Notes: a model not told the origin generated them from the sequence alone. Positions 1 through 11,636 are shown, counted from the first letter of the stretch. The stretch is DNA of 64,000 bases from Arbacia lixula (GCA_963669155.1 OZ022585.1:5499558-5563557), one strand, 5' to 3'. Numbers and translations are program-made.

Positions 1-1
1 C

Positions 2-1231
2 GCAGGAGATGCGGGACCACTTCTGCAGCGCCCTCTCCATCTGACGGGTGACGCACTTGGACAGCTCCATGGCCGACTGGAGGTGCCTGATGACGGAGGA
101 CTTCGGACAGCGATCGAGGAGATCATCGAGGTCGAGATCGTCATCGCACTCCTCGTTTGTTTTGTCGAAGAACTCTATCTCCTCATTCTCGTTGTCTTCG
201 TCCTGGTACGTGACTTTATCCTTGCAGGTGTCGTCCTGTGTTTCGTCATCCTCATAGAACGGAAGTGAGGATACAACATTGCCTTCATCACGTGACAATG
301 TAGCTCCCTCTTTCTCGTTGTCTTCGTCAACAAACGCGACTTTATCCTTGCGGATATCGTCCTCCGTGTCGTTATTCTCGTCGAGCGGAATTGAGGATAC
401 AACATTGTCTTCATCACCTGACAATGTATCCTTCTCATCCATGTCATTTTCCAACGGAGCCTTTGGCTCATTGGCTTGTCGCGGCGAGCTCCCCTCGACT
501 ATCTCGCCCGAGCTCAACGCAGCTTCCACGATCTCCTCTTCATCCAACCTTACACAGTAACCAGAAGCAAAGTCGTCATCATTGATGAGAATATCGACCT
601 TATGAGGCTTAGGATGTCGATCTCCAAGATTGATCTGGCCGTCCTCTTTCTCCGGTTGCTGTAGGTCACGTTTTGCTTCATCAACACTGACTCTTTCACT
701 TGAGGCAGAATCTGTCCTCAGAGCGGCCTTAGAAGTTAAGGCTGCAGACGAGCTTTCCAAGATGACGTCATCAGCTACAGCACCCGGGAGAAGGAATGCA
801 TGACTAATGCAGTTCTGAGTCTGCTCATACACTTGATGACGTAGGCTGTGTCCATTCGCTGGCCGCCGCTTGCCAACGGCAGTGACCGCTAGTCTCGCAA
901 ACTGACCAGTAACGTGACCACCCGACTGCGACACTGTGACTTTGTGGGAGAGAGCGTCCCCATCGTCGCCGACGTTCCTGAAAGGCTCGACGCGGTTGGG
1001 GTGAAAGCGTCGCCTGATCGCACCAAAGAAAGAGCTGCCGCCATTGGTCGGAAATGTCTCTCGTCGGGGCTGTGATGTCACAGATGTACTGTTGCGCAGC
1101 TTGCTGGGCAGAGTGCGCAGTGCAGCGGGGATTCTGGGCTTGGGGATGCGCCAAGGGAAGCATGACGTGGTGGTGACGTCACGGCAGCTGGCAGAAGTAC
1201 CCAGAGTCCCACAGCTTTTCGATGATGTCAT
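2..1231 (-). CDS. Acidic protein of unknown function, 5' part (410 codons, runs off left edge)
   Basis: The minus strand is open without interruption from an ATG at 1229-1231 to the window edge, giving at least 410 residues. An in-frame TAG sits directly upstream of the ATG, so the frame cannot extend further at its 5' end. That TAG also reads as a splice acceptor (ctcatag before ATG), so a 5' UTR exon is possible. I do not recognise a domain. Roughly the first 130 residues are basic and Ser/Thr/Arg-rich. After that the protein becomes strongly acidic. It contains two tandem 42-residue units (minus-strand 430-305 and 304-179), each holding NVVSS, KDKV and DEDNE. A more ordinary, helix-like stretch with HLQSAMELSKCVTRQMERAL follows near the edge. 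The length, the codon-phased duplication and the absence of stops argue for a real exon. Function and full length are unknown. Confidence 0.7.
   Translation of the reverse strand, partial: MTSSKSCGTLGTSASCRDVTTTSCFPWRIPKPRIPAALRTLPSKLRNSTSVTSQPRRETFPTNGGSSFFGAIRRRFHPNRVEPFRNVGDDGDALSHKVTVSQSGGHVTGQFARLAVTAVGKRRPANGHSLRHQVYEQTQNCISHAFLLPGAVADDVILESSSAALTSKAALRTDSASSERVSVDEAKRDLQQPEKEDGQINLGDRHPKPHKVDILINDDDFASGYCVRLDEEEIVEAALSSGEIVEGSSPRQANEPKAPLENDMDEKDTLSGDEDNVVSSIPLDENNDTEDDIRKDKVAFVDEDNEKEGATLSRDEGNVVSSLPFYEDDETQDDTCKDKVTYQDEDNENEEIEFFDKTNEECDDDLDLDDLLDRCPKSSVIRHLQSAMELSKCVTRQMERALQKWSRISC
179..430 (-). repeat. In-frame tandem duplication, 2 x 126 bp (42 codons)
   Basis: Two adjacent units inside the acidic ORF, at 305-430 and 179-304, encode aligned 42-residue peptides sharing NVVSS, KDKV and DEDNE. 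The period is a multiple of three, so the reading frame is kept. Confidence 0.85.
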
Positions 1232-1315
1232 CTATGAGCAAGTTCAATATAATAAAAAATACTGAAAAAGTATCTTCAATTAGAATAAAGTTGGTCCCAC
1301 CTCGTTACCCCTCCC

Positions 1316-1321
1316 CTTCTC

Positions 1322-1369
<48 letters not shown>

Positions 1370-1377
1370 TCTCTCTC
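1316..1377. repeat. (CT)n microsatellite
   Basis: A near-perfect CT dinucleotide run. Confidence 0.95.
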
Positions 1378-2622
1378 GTATATCAGTTTACGCAGATTTG
1401 GCACTACATGTTGAGACAGTGTTGCATTTCTTAAAAAAAAAAATATTTTGAAATAAATTGTTGTATCACATACAGCTTTTCTTAATGTACTCAAAATATT
1501 CATGTTCACATTAATAGATTGATAAATCCAGTCCGAGCGTAGGCCCTGCTGCGGGGAGTTTATACTTCATCTAACAATTAGGTGTGTGCGCGCATATTGG
1601 AAAGTCGTTGAAAACCGTGTTAGTTTCTTGCAATTTTCGGTCCATAAAGTTACTTTAAAATCACATATTGACCTCACTACATCCTTCCCTTCACTAGCCT
1701 CAACCTATTTTCGTCGAGTGTTAGTTCATCGAACAAACCATCAAAATGGATACAAATGAGGAAAATCGTTGTCCGATGAAGTATAACATATCCTCAGCTG
1801 TTACCGTAACATACAGTACATGTACTGTGATATCACTATTGGCCTACATGATTTTCATCTTTATTTTTCAGCAATCTCGCTCCAAGTTCGAGATAATCAC
1901 GCTTGAAATAAATTTAGTACAATGTAGTAGCAGTAAGTTACTTAGATACTTTACTTACCAAATGCATCATCGTAAAATATTCGGAAATTTGCCCAAAAAA
2001 TCAACAAAAATTGCAAAGAATCACGAATTGATCCGAGAGCAATGAGAACTTTCAAGAAAGTGAAGGAAATGTAAACAGAAATATGATAACGTTGTTACGC
2101 TTGCATTATGACGTCATAATCAGGTTATCATAATTACGCGCTGGTCAAGAGCGTATGCATATGATGAATGATTTAGTGCGCGCTGTGATATGCCCCATGC
2201 TGCCCGAAAATAAATAGGGAGTACAAACTTCCATTTCCACTATTGCAAGGATCATGGCTAGTTTACGAAAAAATATTATACTTTCCGCAGCTTTTACTTA
2301 CAGAGACAGTATGTTGAAAACCTCAAGAAGCTTTCTAACGATGAATGAGAGATGAGCGTCGACGAAAGTACTCCAAATCTTGACATCAAGTCTCTTTTCA
2401 CAGATTCGTTCTTTCGCAGATAATGCTGCGTATCTCTTTTTTTTTTCAATTGAGAATAAATCATGCACGTTCTTCTGAGTCCTTACAAATTGCACTAACC
2501 ATGACAACTTCAAAACGATATCCTGGATTTTTTTCTTCTCTAAGTTCAGTCTTCTAGAAAAGATTAGGCAGCATGATTAGATTGTACATTCTCTCTACGA
2601 CATGGTACGCACCACCACACCC

Positions 2623-2625
<3 letters not shown>

Positions 2626-2677
<52 letters not shown>

Positions 2678-2692
2678 ACACACACACTCAGT
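2626..2692. repeat. (CA)n microsatellite
   Basis: A near-perfect CA dinucleotide run of about 65 bp. Confidence 0.95.
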
Positions 2693-3801
2693 CTGTCCAA
2701 TCCCCTTTTCGCTCTCTTGATTACTTCATTTATTTTCAAGGTGTTTTTTTTTTCTAACCATGCACATCCGCACCGCCTTACACACTCGCTCCGCCCCACT
2801 CTCTCCACTTCATTCCTATACTCAAACAAAATCATACATAAGCACAATTATTACCTTTCAAGGAGATATGTACAAGAATAACATTTTATTGACAAAAATA
2901 TCAAAGCCAAACAATGTGGCGGTGTGTGTTTTCCACGTGAAAGGAGACAATGAGATACAATCATGTACATGTATTACATATCGACTCGTCGTAATGAAGT
3001 TGGGAGGTTTTATCACCCGCCACCCCCAAATGGTAGCCCCCCACTGCACCAAGAGGACCAATAGATTCCTGAAAGGTCCCGAATAAGATCATAAAATACT
3101 TATTTTATATCCTTCGTGATTGTATTCTTTGTTTGGACCCTTGAACTCTATGGTTGTGTCCGTGCTAAACCTCTACAACATAAGATATAAACACGGACCA
3201 GCAATTAATTCATTTTGATTTCTTGCGGCTTGTGAGCAAATAAACGAAAATTCAAGGTGGGACTTCCCGAGCGCGCTTCATGGCTTTCCGCTTTCCTAAA
3301 ATGTTAAAAAAAAAACCCTGGAAATAATTATTTCGCGTAACGTGACGCGTATTTATATAGCGATGCACCGATAATGACGTCACGAAAATAGTCTTTTTTT
3401 TCTCTTATGGCGTCACGTCTTTTTCTTCTTTCTCTCGCAAATAGTTTAATTACTCGTGGTCATGTGAAACACTTTAACAATCAACGAACTGGAACATAAT
3501 TTATTAATGAGGGACAAAATATGTAATGTAATATTCTAAAGGTATGAATCTCTGCACGAACACAAACAGTATATAACTAATTCAACAAAACAATTTCGAG
3601 AAGTATAACAATATAATGTCAATAATAGGCGTTGAGTAATTCAGACTATCACGAATATAGTTTACATTCAGTTGCTAGGTATCTATGATGCATGTTAAGA
3701 AAGTATAGATCCAGTATGTCTTCGTATATAGTTACCCCAAAGCATTAGCCATAGATAATGTTATTTATAACCGAATATAACATATCCATTGGGTTATAGC
3801 C

Positions 3802-3807
3802 TTTATT
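3802..3807 (-). terminator. Polyadenylation signal AATAAA for the TRIM-like gene
   Basis: TTTATT on the + strand reads AATAAA on the minus strand, about 183 nt past the stop codon of the TRIM-like ORF. This is a plausible 3' UTR length. Confidence 0.5.
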
Positions 3808-3989
3808 TGGAATACACTCCTGCAAAAGAAATCATGTGCAGATTAAAATGATCCATGTGTTATATAGGAACTCAATGATATAATGAGATAACAGACGCGG
3901 GCAAGCTCGGGTAACATACAACGTGATGTCATGTCAAGGGAAATATATAATGCTGACTTTGCAATGATATTGCCAATGTCACTCACTGG

Positions 3990-5642
3990 TTAGGGGCGAG
4001 TGAGATTGAGGGATTGATTGAAGTGAAATATTCTGCCGTCACGGTCACTCACGACCAGCTTCCCTGCAGGTATGATGACGACTCGACCCCACCGTCCGTC
4101 TTCACATGGACATTTTACAACTCCCCTCTCAGTGATGGCGCCTTCACTCGTACACCGATCCACGAGGCGCACACGACGATCGGCGTCATAGTACGAGACG
4201 TATAGCGCGCCTGTCACCATGTCAACGCTGCATTCACCCTCCTTCCAGTCGTCATCGCGTATTGTCGTCTTCACAGCGCCAGATGTCGACACGATGGAAA
4301 ATACACCGTTCTCTGTACACACGACCACATCGCCTGATGAATCCCTCAGGGATGATATCCTACCCTGCACCTTCTCCCCATTCGGTAAAGTGACTGAGCG
4401 TACTATCGCCCCATCGGCCGGGTTCACCACGTAGATGTGTGGTTGACCGTCCTGTGCAGCTACGACCATCCCGTCCCCGTCAACATCTACCCACACCCAT
4501 GCATAACCACCTTTAGTTCTTCCAGGGATGGTGATGTCTGAGACTAGATTGTCTCTTCGGTCATACAAACTGACCCAGCCGGTCAGTTCGTCGCCCCCCA
4601 TCATTGCCTTCCCACATACGATCAGCTCACTGCTGATTGCAGCACACGATGTAATGGCGGATCCCTCTGCAGCGATGATACGTGCTGTCTGTTGATGTGT
4701 CTTTAAATCAACGATACTCAATACGTTACTCGACCCACCATTGGCGATACGCGTCACACCGATCTCAGTATCAGACACTGAACCTACAACCCGTCCACCC
4801 AGCTCTGGACTAGTCGTGTCGACGCGTTCCCACTCGCCCGTGTCAATCCTACCACGCACGATACCACTCACATCGATCACGCTGCACGTAACCCTGAGCA
4901 CAGCGCGCTCTGCGCAGGTGATGTCCTCCTCGTTGTTGACGCCTTCCAGAGTTTTGTCCAGCGCCTCGAACGCTAGAGCACCGAAGTTAACAAGCTCGCT
5001 GTCGCTTTTTTGGAGACGGCGTATGTGTTCTTCGCTGTCCTTAATGTAGTGAGATGTGGCGGTTGATTTCTCCTTTAGTTGATCAGTGTATTGGCACAGT
5101 TTCGCGGCGATGCGATCGATGTCTCCGAGCAGCTTGCCCCGGAGATCTCTGATAGGTGCCTGTCGCTGCTCTGCTTCCTCCTTGCATTGATTGATTTCCT
5201 CTTCTCTTCTCTCCTCAATGCGTTTGATCTCATCTGCAGCCTTTTTCTTGATGGCGCCCACCTTCTCACGCTTCTGACTCTCGCTCGCTTCTATCTCACC
5301 GTCGCAACTCGTTCGTACACACGATCTAACCTCGTTTAGATGGTCGTTTACTTTTCCCTTTAATTCATCCAGTTTCTCATTAAAGTCGCGCAATTCCCCC
5401 TTCGCTTGCTCGATACGCTTTATTCTGTTTTGTAGTTCTTTGTTTAAGTCCTTGATTACATCTTCAATATCACGAATCTCGTGCGGCCTCTGCTCCATGA
5501 TGCACTCGGAGCAGAGAGGGATCCTACGTTTTTCGCAGTAGAACTTTACCACTTTTTCGTGCGTGTCGCATGACCATGACCCGCCGTACCTTCTCTCACT
5601 CCATGGTTCACCGTGTGGTGTGGTGTGGAACATTCCAGCCAT
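3990..5642 (-). CDS. TRIM-like B-box / coiled-coil / beta-propeller protein (550 aa, one coding exon)
   Basis: Single-exon frame of 550 residues. Residues 25-54 form a B-box-like zinc module (C25, H28, C36, C44, C47, H54). The usual metal ligand three residues after C36 is R39, and the first His of the usual closing H-x-x-H is missing, so the box looks atypical. No RING finger precedes it. Residues about 55-235 are rich in Lys/Glu and heptad-like, as expected for the TRIM coiled coil. From about 285 to the end, repeated beta-rich blades (for example YAWVWVDVDGDG and GRIFHFNQ) suggest an NHL/WD-type propeller, as in TRIM2/3/56-like invertebrate proteins. The likely role is a cytoplasmic scaffold. 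E3 ligase activity is not supported without a RING. A good splice acceptor (cttttcatgtcaaacag) lies 9 nt upstream of the ATG, implying a 5' UTR intron. Confidence 0.9.
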   Translation of the reverse strand: MAGMFHTTPHGEPWSERRYGGSWSCDTHEKVVKFYCEKRRIPLCSECIMEQRPHEIRDIEDVIKDLNKELQNRIKRIEQAKGELRDFNEKLDELKGKVNDHLNEVRSCVRTSCDGEIEASESQKREKVGAIKKKAADEIKRIEERREEEINQCKEEAEQRQAPIRDLRGKLLGDIDRIAAKLCQYTDQLKEKSTATSHYIKDSEEHIRRLQKSDSELVNFGALAFEALDKTLEGVNNEEDITCAERAVLRVTCSVIDVSGIVRGRIDTGEWERVDTTSPELGGRVVGSVSDTEIGVTRIANGGSSNVLSIVDLKTHQQTARIIAAEGSAITSCAAISSELIVCGKAMMGGDELTGWVSLYDRRDNLVSDITIPGRTKGGYAWVWVDVDGDGMVVAAQDGQPHIYVVNPADGAIVRSVTLPNGEKVQGRISSLRDSSGDVVVCTENGVFSIVSTSGAVKTTIRDDDWKEGECSVDMVTGALYVSYYDADRRVRLVDRCTSEGAITERGVVKCPCEDGRWGRVVIIPAGKLVVSDRDGRIFHFNQSLNLTRP

Positions 5643-5741
5643 GCTTTCAGTCTGTTTGACATGAAAAGAAACGAGAATGTAACATAATACATGTATAAAT
5701 AATTGTGGGGATTGTGTGTGATATTGTGTGTGTGTGTGTGT

Positions 5742-5747
<6 letters not shown>

Positions 5748-5796
<49 letters not shown>

Positions 5797-5873
5797 AGAG
5801 AGGGAGAGAGAGAGAGATGGAGAGAGAGAGAGAGAGGAAGAGAGAGGGGGAGAGAGGGAGAGAGGGAGAGAGG

Positions 5874-5925
<52 letters not shown>

Positions 5926-5935
5926 ATAAAAAGAG
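5748..5935. repeat. Interrupted (GA)n microsatellite
   Basis: About 190 bp of GA repeats broken by GG and ATGG interruptions. On the minus (gene) strand it is a CT-rich tract about 100 nt upstream of the TRIM-like start. Confidence 0.9.
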
Positions 5936-6205
5936 AGAGAACGAAGTGATATAAGGGGAAAGAGGGAAAATTGACATGGACGGAGAGAGGAATTAGGATG
6001 AAATAAAAATAAACGATGGAAAGAGAGAGCTAGGGTGTGAGACAGGTGTGTGTGTGTGTGTGTGTGTGACACATATACAGGTGGTATATGATGCTTTATT
6101 GTGTTTATTGAATCAATAGAAATATTACGTTTATGGATTTGTAATTCTACGTTATAAAGTGAAATTTCATTATGTGAATGAAATCAAGTAAAGAATATGG
6201 AAAAA

Positions 6206-6207
<2 letters not shown>

Positions 6208-6252
<45 letters not shown>
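6208..6252. repeat. (GT)n microsatellite
   Basis: A near-perfect GT dinucleotide run. Confidence 0.95.
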
Positions 6253-6263
<11 letters not shown>

Positions 6264-6855
6264 GTAGGAGAGTGGTCATATACGTCTCTCACTTCTCTCC
6301 TGATTTGCATTGATTACTTCATTTAGCATGCGTTCCTTATATTTCTGTCAATCTACCTCTTACTTTCGCATAACCGGGATAACGATGCAGGGATGCAATT
6401 TTAAAGTAAAAAATGTCCACTGTGCGAGACATACTTTGTGATTTATTCTCATATATATCAAAGCTAAATCGAAAGACCGTCGAGTGTAATAATATCGTGA
6501 ATTTTATGGCTTTGATATCTTTATTACCCATTTTTGTGTACGCACTTTGACCAGTTGACCTGTATGCATTCCAGGTTTATCCTATACTCTCGTCAGGGAC
6601 TGCGTTTATCAACACACCTAAAATAAACTGATCATTGTTGAATGCTTCAGAACTCTCCATGCCCATGCAAAATTAAATACAAGTCGAGTTTAACAACGAG
6701 ATAATGTGTGTGGCAAAACAAACTTAAACATTCATAAAATTTGCATTCTCTCCCTACCTTGTATCACGAAGTTTTTGAGGCTCGCTTATTTCATTGGCAG
6801 TTATAAGGAATACTGTATCATGAAATGTATGGAAGATATGATGAATGAAAACGTC

Positions 6856-6890
<35 letters not shown>

Positions 6891-7459
6891 CAAAAATACA
6901 CCAGACTAGTTAACTTTATATTTCAAGTCTAAAATTAAAGACAAGGTGTCCCTTTTGCAGGTTAACATTTTTTCTTGGTAAAAAAACACGGAAAGTGGAA
7001 GAAGATACTTCCCTCCCAATAATAGCACTTGAAACTGACTTTAAGTGAAATCAATGCGATCAACACATTTTGAGGGGTTTTGGGGCGGGTCGTCTGAAAC
7101 CTATAGTCTAGAGAAAGGTGGCCGACATGTGCTTAGTCCGCTAAGGCTCAACAGTGCATGCGTTCATGTAAGCGTTGCCGCAATCGCGCGCTGAGAGTGA
7201 TACTACGATTACGAATGTAGACTCTGGCTCTGGCTTGCGCTGCCGTTCAAACGTAAATAAGGATAATTTTTTCACACTTTCTGAACATGTTCGTGAAACT
7301 ATGACCGTGAGATTTCATACACGTCAGTTATTGTTAGGATATACTGCTGATTTTTGCCGAGTTTCATGACTTTTCCAAATGGGACAACTTCGAAGTGTTA
7401 TGAGTTCAGCGTAGACGTCTCGTAGCCCGATGGCATCTTGCATCTATAAACACAACAAA

Positions 7460-8195
7460 AAAGTTAGTCCCCCCTAAGCAAAATTGCATAACTTTTTATC
7501 GAAGAGGTTTTGAGCAACATAACTTAGCAGGATTGTACCTTAACTTATTGACGGACTTCCGTGTGAAAGTCACATTAATCCACTTAGTCATGCATGAGTG
7601 AGCACACATCAAAGGCAAAATCGTCACTTTTCAAAAGTTACAAGGGTCATTTTGGGATTCTGTCATATGAATTTTAATGAATTCCATTTCTGGTGCATAA
7701 TTCATGTCTTTTCATTGTTTATCATCCATCACTTGATGCACGAACATCTATCCTGACACTTAACCCATTGTTCTGGTTGAGTGAGCACAGTTAAAAAAAA
7801 AAAGTTTATCCCTCTTGAGTTTGAAACTTTTAAACACCCTTTATTTTTGTGAAAAAATAAAACTGGATATTTTGACAAAGATGTCTCATAACCTGTTATG
7901 TGAACATAAGAAATCATTTTCATGTCATAGTTAAGTGAATACACTTTAAAAATCGCACAAGAAATGCAAAAATGTACTGTTAAAACGGCATAAACATTTA
8001 CTCTTGTGACTTTTAAAAAAAGGGACAATTTTTTAATGTGTGCTCATCATGACTGTGTGGATTGATGTGATTTTCACCGGAAGTTAGTCAATAAGTGAAG
8101 GTACAATCTTGCCAAGTTATGTTGCTCAAAACCTCGATCTGCGGTAAAAAGTTATGTTATTTTGCTAAGGGAAGGGGGGGGGGGCTTACTTTTTT
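7460..8195. mobile_element. Foldback MITE family 1, copy 1 (about 735 bp)
   Basis: The first ~200 bp (GTTTTGAGCAACATAACTT, then a GAGTGAGCACACAT block) returns as a diverged reverse complement in the last ~200 bp. Both ends finish in a C or G run flanked by A- or T-rich sequence. There is no coding capacity. A second copy lies at 12341-13014 with its central part in the opposite orientation, which shows this is a mobile unit. Confidence 0.85.
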
Positions 8196-8931
8196 TGTGT
8201 GTTTTTACGATGAGCGTATGTGCCGTAATAGATACGGATTCACCGTAATTTTAGTGTCGCGATCGAGTAGTGATGGGATTTTCCTTTATAGGGCTATACG
8301 TAACTATGACTGAAAACATAAATTTAATGGGCTACAACATTATCATATATCACACACTTGAGTATAGGATAGCTATAAAAGAAAACGAAAGTAATAAAAC
8401 ACTCTAAAATAAAGGAAAGCCATTATTTCAATGTCTTCCGCTTTAAGTGAGCTTCTGATGTTTCTTATAATTTTCGAAATTTTGAATCGAAATTCCGTAA
8501 CACAGTCAAAGTTCGATTTTGGCACATCGGTCTACCGCGCCCGCTACATGGGGCGAGCGCCGACGTGTTACTGAACTATATCGACTACTGCGGTAACCAC
8601 TTCCTTATTCTTGTAAGTTGGATTCCGCTAGATTTTACTTACCGATTGCGATGTATGATGAAGCTGTGCCTCGTTAAAAGCAGACGGTAAACTATCGGTT
8701 ATATTGATCGTAGCGTAGGGATGAAAGTTAGTGGCAGGACAGGAAGACAGACGAAATAACATGCACTACAAGAAGTCCAGTAACTTTGGTATGTTTGTCT
8801 GCCTCGTGTAGATTTCGTGTACAGGTGACGTGATAGTCCGTGATCGCGGATGCGGGATTGCACGGGTCGCCAATTTCCATACAGTTAGGTGCAATGCATG
8901 CCATGGCTGACTTGTTCACAATAGCCGAATT

Positions 8932-8932
<1 letters not shown>

Positions 8933-8963
<31 letters not shown>

Positions 8964-9051
8964 TGTATGTTTTATTTGAGTTATTGGGGTCTGCCCTTCA
9001 TGCTATATCTGCTCCCTGTATCCCCAACCCCCTCACCCACCCCACCCCACT

Positions 9052-9099
<48 letters not shown>

Positions 9100-9115
9100 T
9101 CTCCCTCTCATTCTC
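8933..9115. repeat. Two (CT)n microsatellites
   Basis: CT runs at about 8935-8961 and 9055-9100, separated by C-rich sequence. Confidence 0.9.
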
Positions 9116-9714
9116 TATATCGCTATCCATATTTTCGCCAACGCGGTTTCAACACGTAACAACATGGCGCGTATTCTTTTGCCATCTGCTTGCAGACCAA
9201 ACTCTGGATAGACATGATAGATAGCTTTGGTTTTGATTTTGATAGCTTTACCTTGATTATCATCTCTTTATGTCTCTCCTCCTACCATGCCTACATTTTT
9301 TTTTCTCTGTCTCTGTTCTCTTTTTATGTGTCCCTGTCTATTTCTCTCTCACTGTGTATGCCTCATTCGGTCTGTATATCTATTTTTTTTTTATCTCTGC
9401 ATACCGTCCCTTCATGTGTCGATCTGCCCCTCTTTATATCTTCATGTGAGTCTCACTCAATTACCCATTTTCTTTTGTTCGCTTTTCCAGATCTTGTTCT
9501 CTCTTCCTTTCTCCCTCTTTTTGTGTCTTAGTTTTCTCTCCTCTCTTTATGACTCCATCGCACATTGCCTCTTCCTCTCTTCCAGTATATATTTTTTTGT
9601 CTGTATGTCTTTGTCTAGCTGTAGTATTTATCTCATTGCATGTTTTTTGCCTGTCTCTCTTTATCTCTATCCGTGTCTCTTCGTGTTTATGTCCATTTCT
9701 TTCTCTTTCTCGCT

Positions 9715-9757
9715 CCCCTCCCCCCCCCTCTCTCTCTACCTCCCCCCTCTCTCTCTA

Positions 9758-9810
<53 letters not shown>

Positions 9811-9970
9811 CTCTTTTCCTTTTCTTAGCCTTATCCATACACACGCACACACACACATACACACACAAACACACACCTTTTCCCTTTTTTAGCCTTATCC
9901 ACATCGTTCTCTCTCGCTTCACACACACACACATACACATACACACACAACTAAACACGCACACACACTT
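9715..9970. repeat. Compound CT / CA microsatellite
   Basis: CCCCCTCTCT blocks pass into CT and then CA runs. A unit containing CCTTATCCA between CA runs occurs twice (about 9830 and 9893). Confidence 0.85.
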
Positions 9971-10261
9971 TTTTTTCCATATTCTTTATTTGATTTCATT
10001 CACATAATGAAATAAACAATTTCACTTTATAACATAATTACAAATCCATAAACGTAATATTTCTATTGATTCAATAAACACAATAAAGTATGATACCACT
10101 TGTATATAAACACAATATATATGTGCCATATTCTACCTGAATATGCAACTTATAAATTATATTCCTATTAAATAGAATAATAATCATAATACTAATAAAT
10201 ATGTATGATAGTAATGATAATAAAGCAATTCCATAATACATAAGAATGAAATCTTTTCTGA

Positions 10262-10290
10262 TACCCCCCACACACACGCACACACACACA

Positions 10291-10343
<53 letters not shown>
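10262..10343. repeat. (CA)n microsatellite
   Basis: An almost uninterrupted CA run of about 80 bp. Confidence 0.95.
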
Positions 10344-10344
<1 letters not shown>

Positions 10345-10379
10345 GTGACTCTTTGGTCACTCTTTCTCTCTAGTTCTCT

Positions 10380-10549
10380 CTCTACCACCTCTCCCTCTCA
10401 CACACACTTTCTCTCTCTTCGTCCCCACAACTCTTTTCTCACACACACTTTCTCTCTCTTCGTCCCCACAACTCTTTTCTCACTCACTTTCTCTCTCTTC
10501 GTCCCCACAACTCTTTTCTCACACACTTTCTCCCTCTTCGTCCCCACAA

Positions 10550-10607
<58 letters not shown>

Positions 10608-10704
10608 CTTTCTCTCTCTTCGTCCCCACAACCCTTTTCTCAGACACTTTCCCTCTTTTCGTCCCCACAACCCCTCTCTCTCTCCCTCTCTCCCTCCCCC
10701 ATTA

Positions 10705-10748
<44 letters not shown>

Positions 10749-10959
10749 TCCCTCTCTCACACACTTTCTCTCTCTTCGTCCCCACAACCCTCTCTCTCTC
10801 TCTCACACACTACCCCTCTCTCCGTCCCCTCAACCCTCTCTCTCTCTCTCTCTCATACACATATATTTTCTCCCTCTTCGTCCCCACAGCCTTCCCTCTC
10901 TCATACCCTTTCTCCCTCTTCGTCCCCACAACCCTCTCTCACACACACACACACACACA

Positions 10960-11050
<91 letters not shown>

Positions 11051-11145
11051 TCTCTCCTTTCGTCCCCACAAACCTCTCTATCTCTCTCTCCCTCCCTCTC
11101 TCTCACACACTTTCTCTCCTTTCGTCCCCACAACTCCCCCCTCTC
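10380..11145. repeat. Minisatellite with core CTTCGTCCCCACAAC
   Basis: About a dozen copies of a CACTTTCTCTCTCTTCG / TCCCCACAAC unit are separated by variable CT and CA expansions. The first copies have a period of about 40 bp (cores near 10418, 10459, 10500 and 10539). The long plus-strand frame across it reflects the lack of stop trinucleotides in the repeat. Confidence 0.9.
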
Positions 11146-11466
11146 TCACTCTCTCTCTCTCCCCCTCTCTCTCACACTTTCTCGCTTTTCTTTCCCAGAA
11201 CCCCCTCTCCCACAAGGAAGACATTTAAGGCCACGGACAAATACTTAAGACTTACCAATAATTTGATCATTGTACAAACGAAAAATCATGTATTCTTTTT
11301 CAATCGGCCTATTCTTTATAAACTTGTTATACAATATTATCATGTAACCGATGAAGTCCAGTCAAACGGCCAATTATCAATGAAACAATATTTACAGCAG
11401 TATTGCTGGGTATTAAGTTCGAGTTGTAGCCTAGAACAACGACATATTCTTTTGTTTTTTCCGCTG

Positions 11467-11636
11467 TCACCTTCGACCTCGTTCCTCTCTCAGGTGGAGG
11501 TCATCGAGGAGGTGATGGAATCTCGCTTTGGCGTACTCGTAGAAGTCGTACTCGAGTTTCAGTCTGGTCTTCATCAGAGCGGCGATGCGGGGCGAAGGAG
11601 GGACGAGGTGATGCGCATGCGCTTTGGACTGGAATT
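11467..11636 (-). CDS. UST: UST-like coding exon 8 (C-terminus and stop)
   Basis: Acceptor aacacgacag, TGA at 11467-11469. It encodes LMKTRLKLEYDFYEYAKARF, like the C-terminal helix of UST/HS2ST. No canonical AATAAA was seen in the next 250 nt. Confidence 0.9.

Larger units (their letters stand above)
1232..3989. other. Intergenic stretch between the acidic-protein gene and the TRIM-like gene
   Basis: AT-rich DNA with no supported exon. It holds a (CT)n tract at about 1316-1377, a (CA)n tract at about 2626-2692 and short A/T runs. A 99-codon ATG frame at 1746-2045 has no recognisable family features. Confidence 0.6.
5643..7459. other. Region upstream of the TRIM-like gene: microsatellites, no gene seen
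   Basis: Contains an imperfect GA block (about 5748-5935), GT runs at about 6045-6068, 6208-6252 and 6858-6888, and unique-looking AT-rich sequence. Long open frames here are translations of the microsatellites. Confidence 0.6.
8200..11466. other. Region downstream of the UST-like gene: microsatellites and a minisatellite, no gene seen
   Basis: About 8200-8930 looks unique with no exon features. From 8933 to 11200 most sequence is CT, CA and derived repeats, with AT-rich DNA at 9980-10250. Confidence 0.6.

Noticed and set aside
825-1163. 112-codon minus-strand frame
   Set aside because: It lies in another frame inside the 410-codon acidic ORF, which is open over the whole region.
1746-2045. 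99-codon ATG frame with a hydrophobic segment
   Set aside because: It has AT-rich composition, no family match and no supporting splice or polyA context. It could not be supported as a gene.
5546-6072. Ser/Leu-rich frames of about 140 codons upstream of the TRIM-like gene
   Set aside because: These are GA microsatellite translations. The TRIM-like frame is the real one and begins at 5642.
9287-10007. Cys/Ser/Leu-rich 150-200 codon frames
   Set aside because: They are pyrimidine-rich sequence and microsatellites, with hydrophobic bias caused by T/C richness. No conserved motif.
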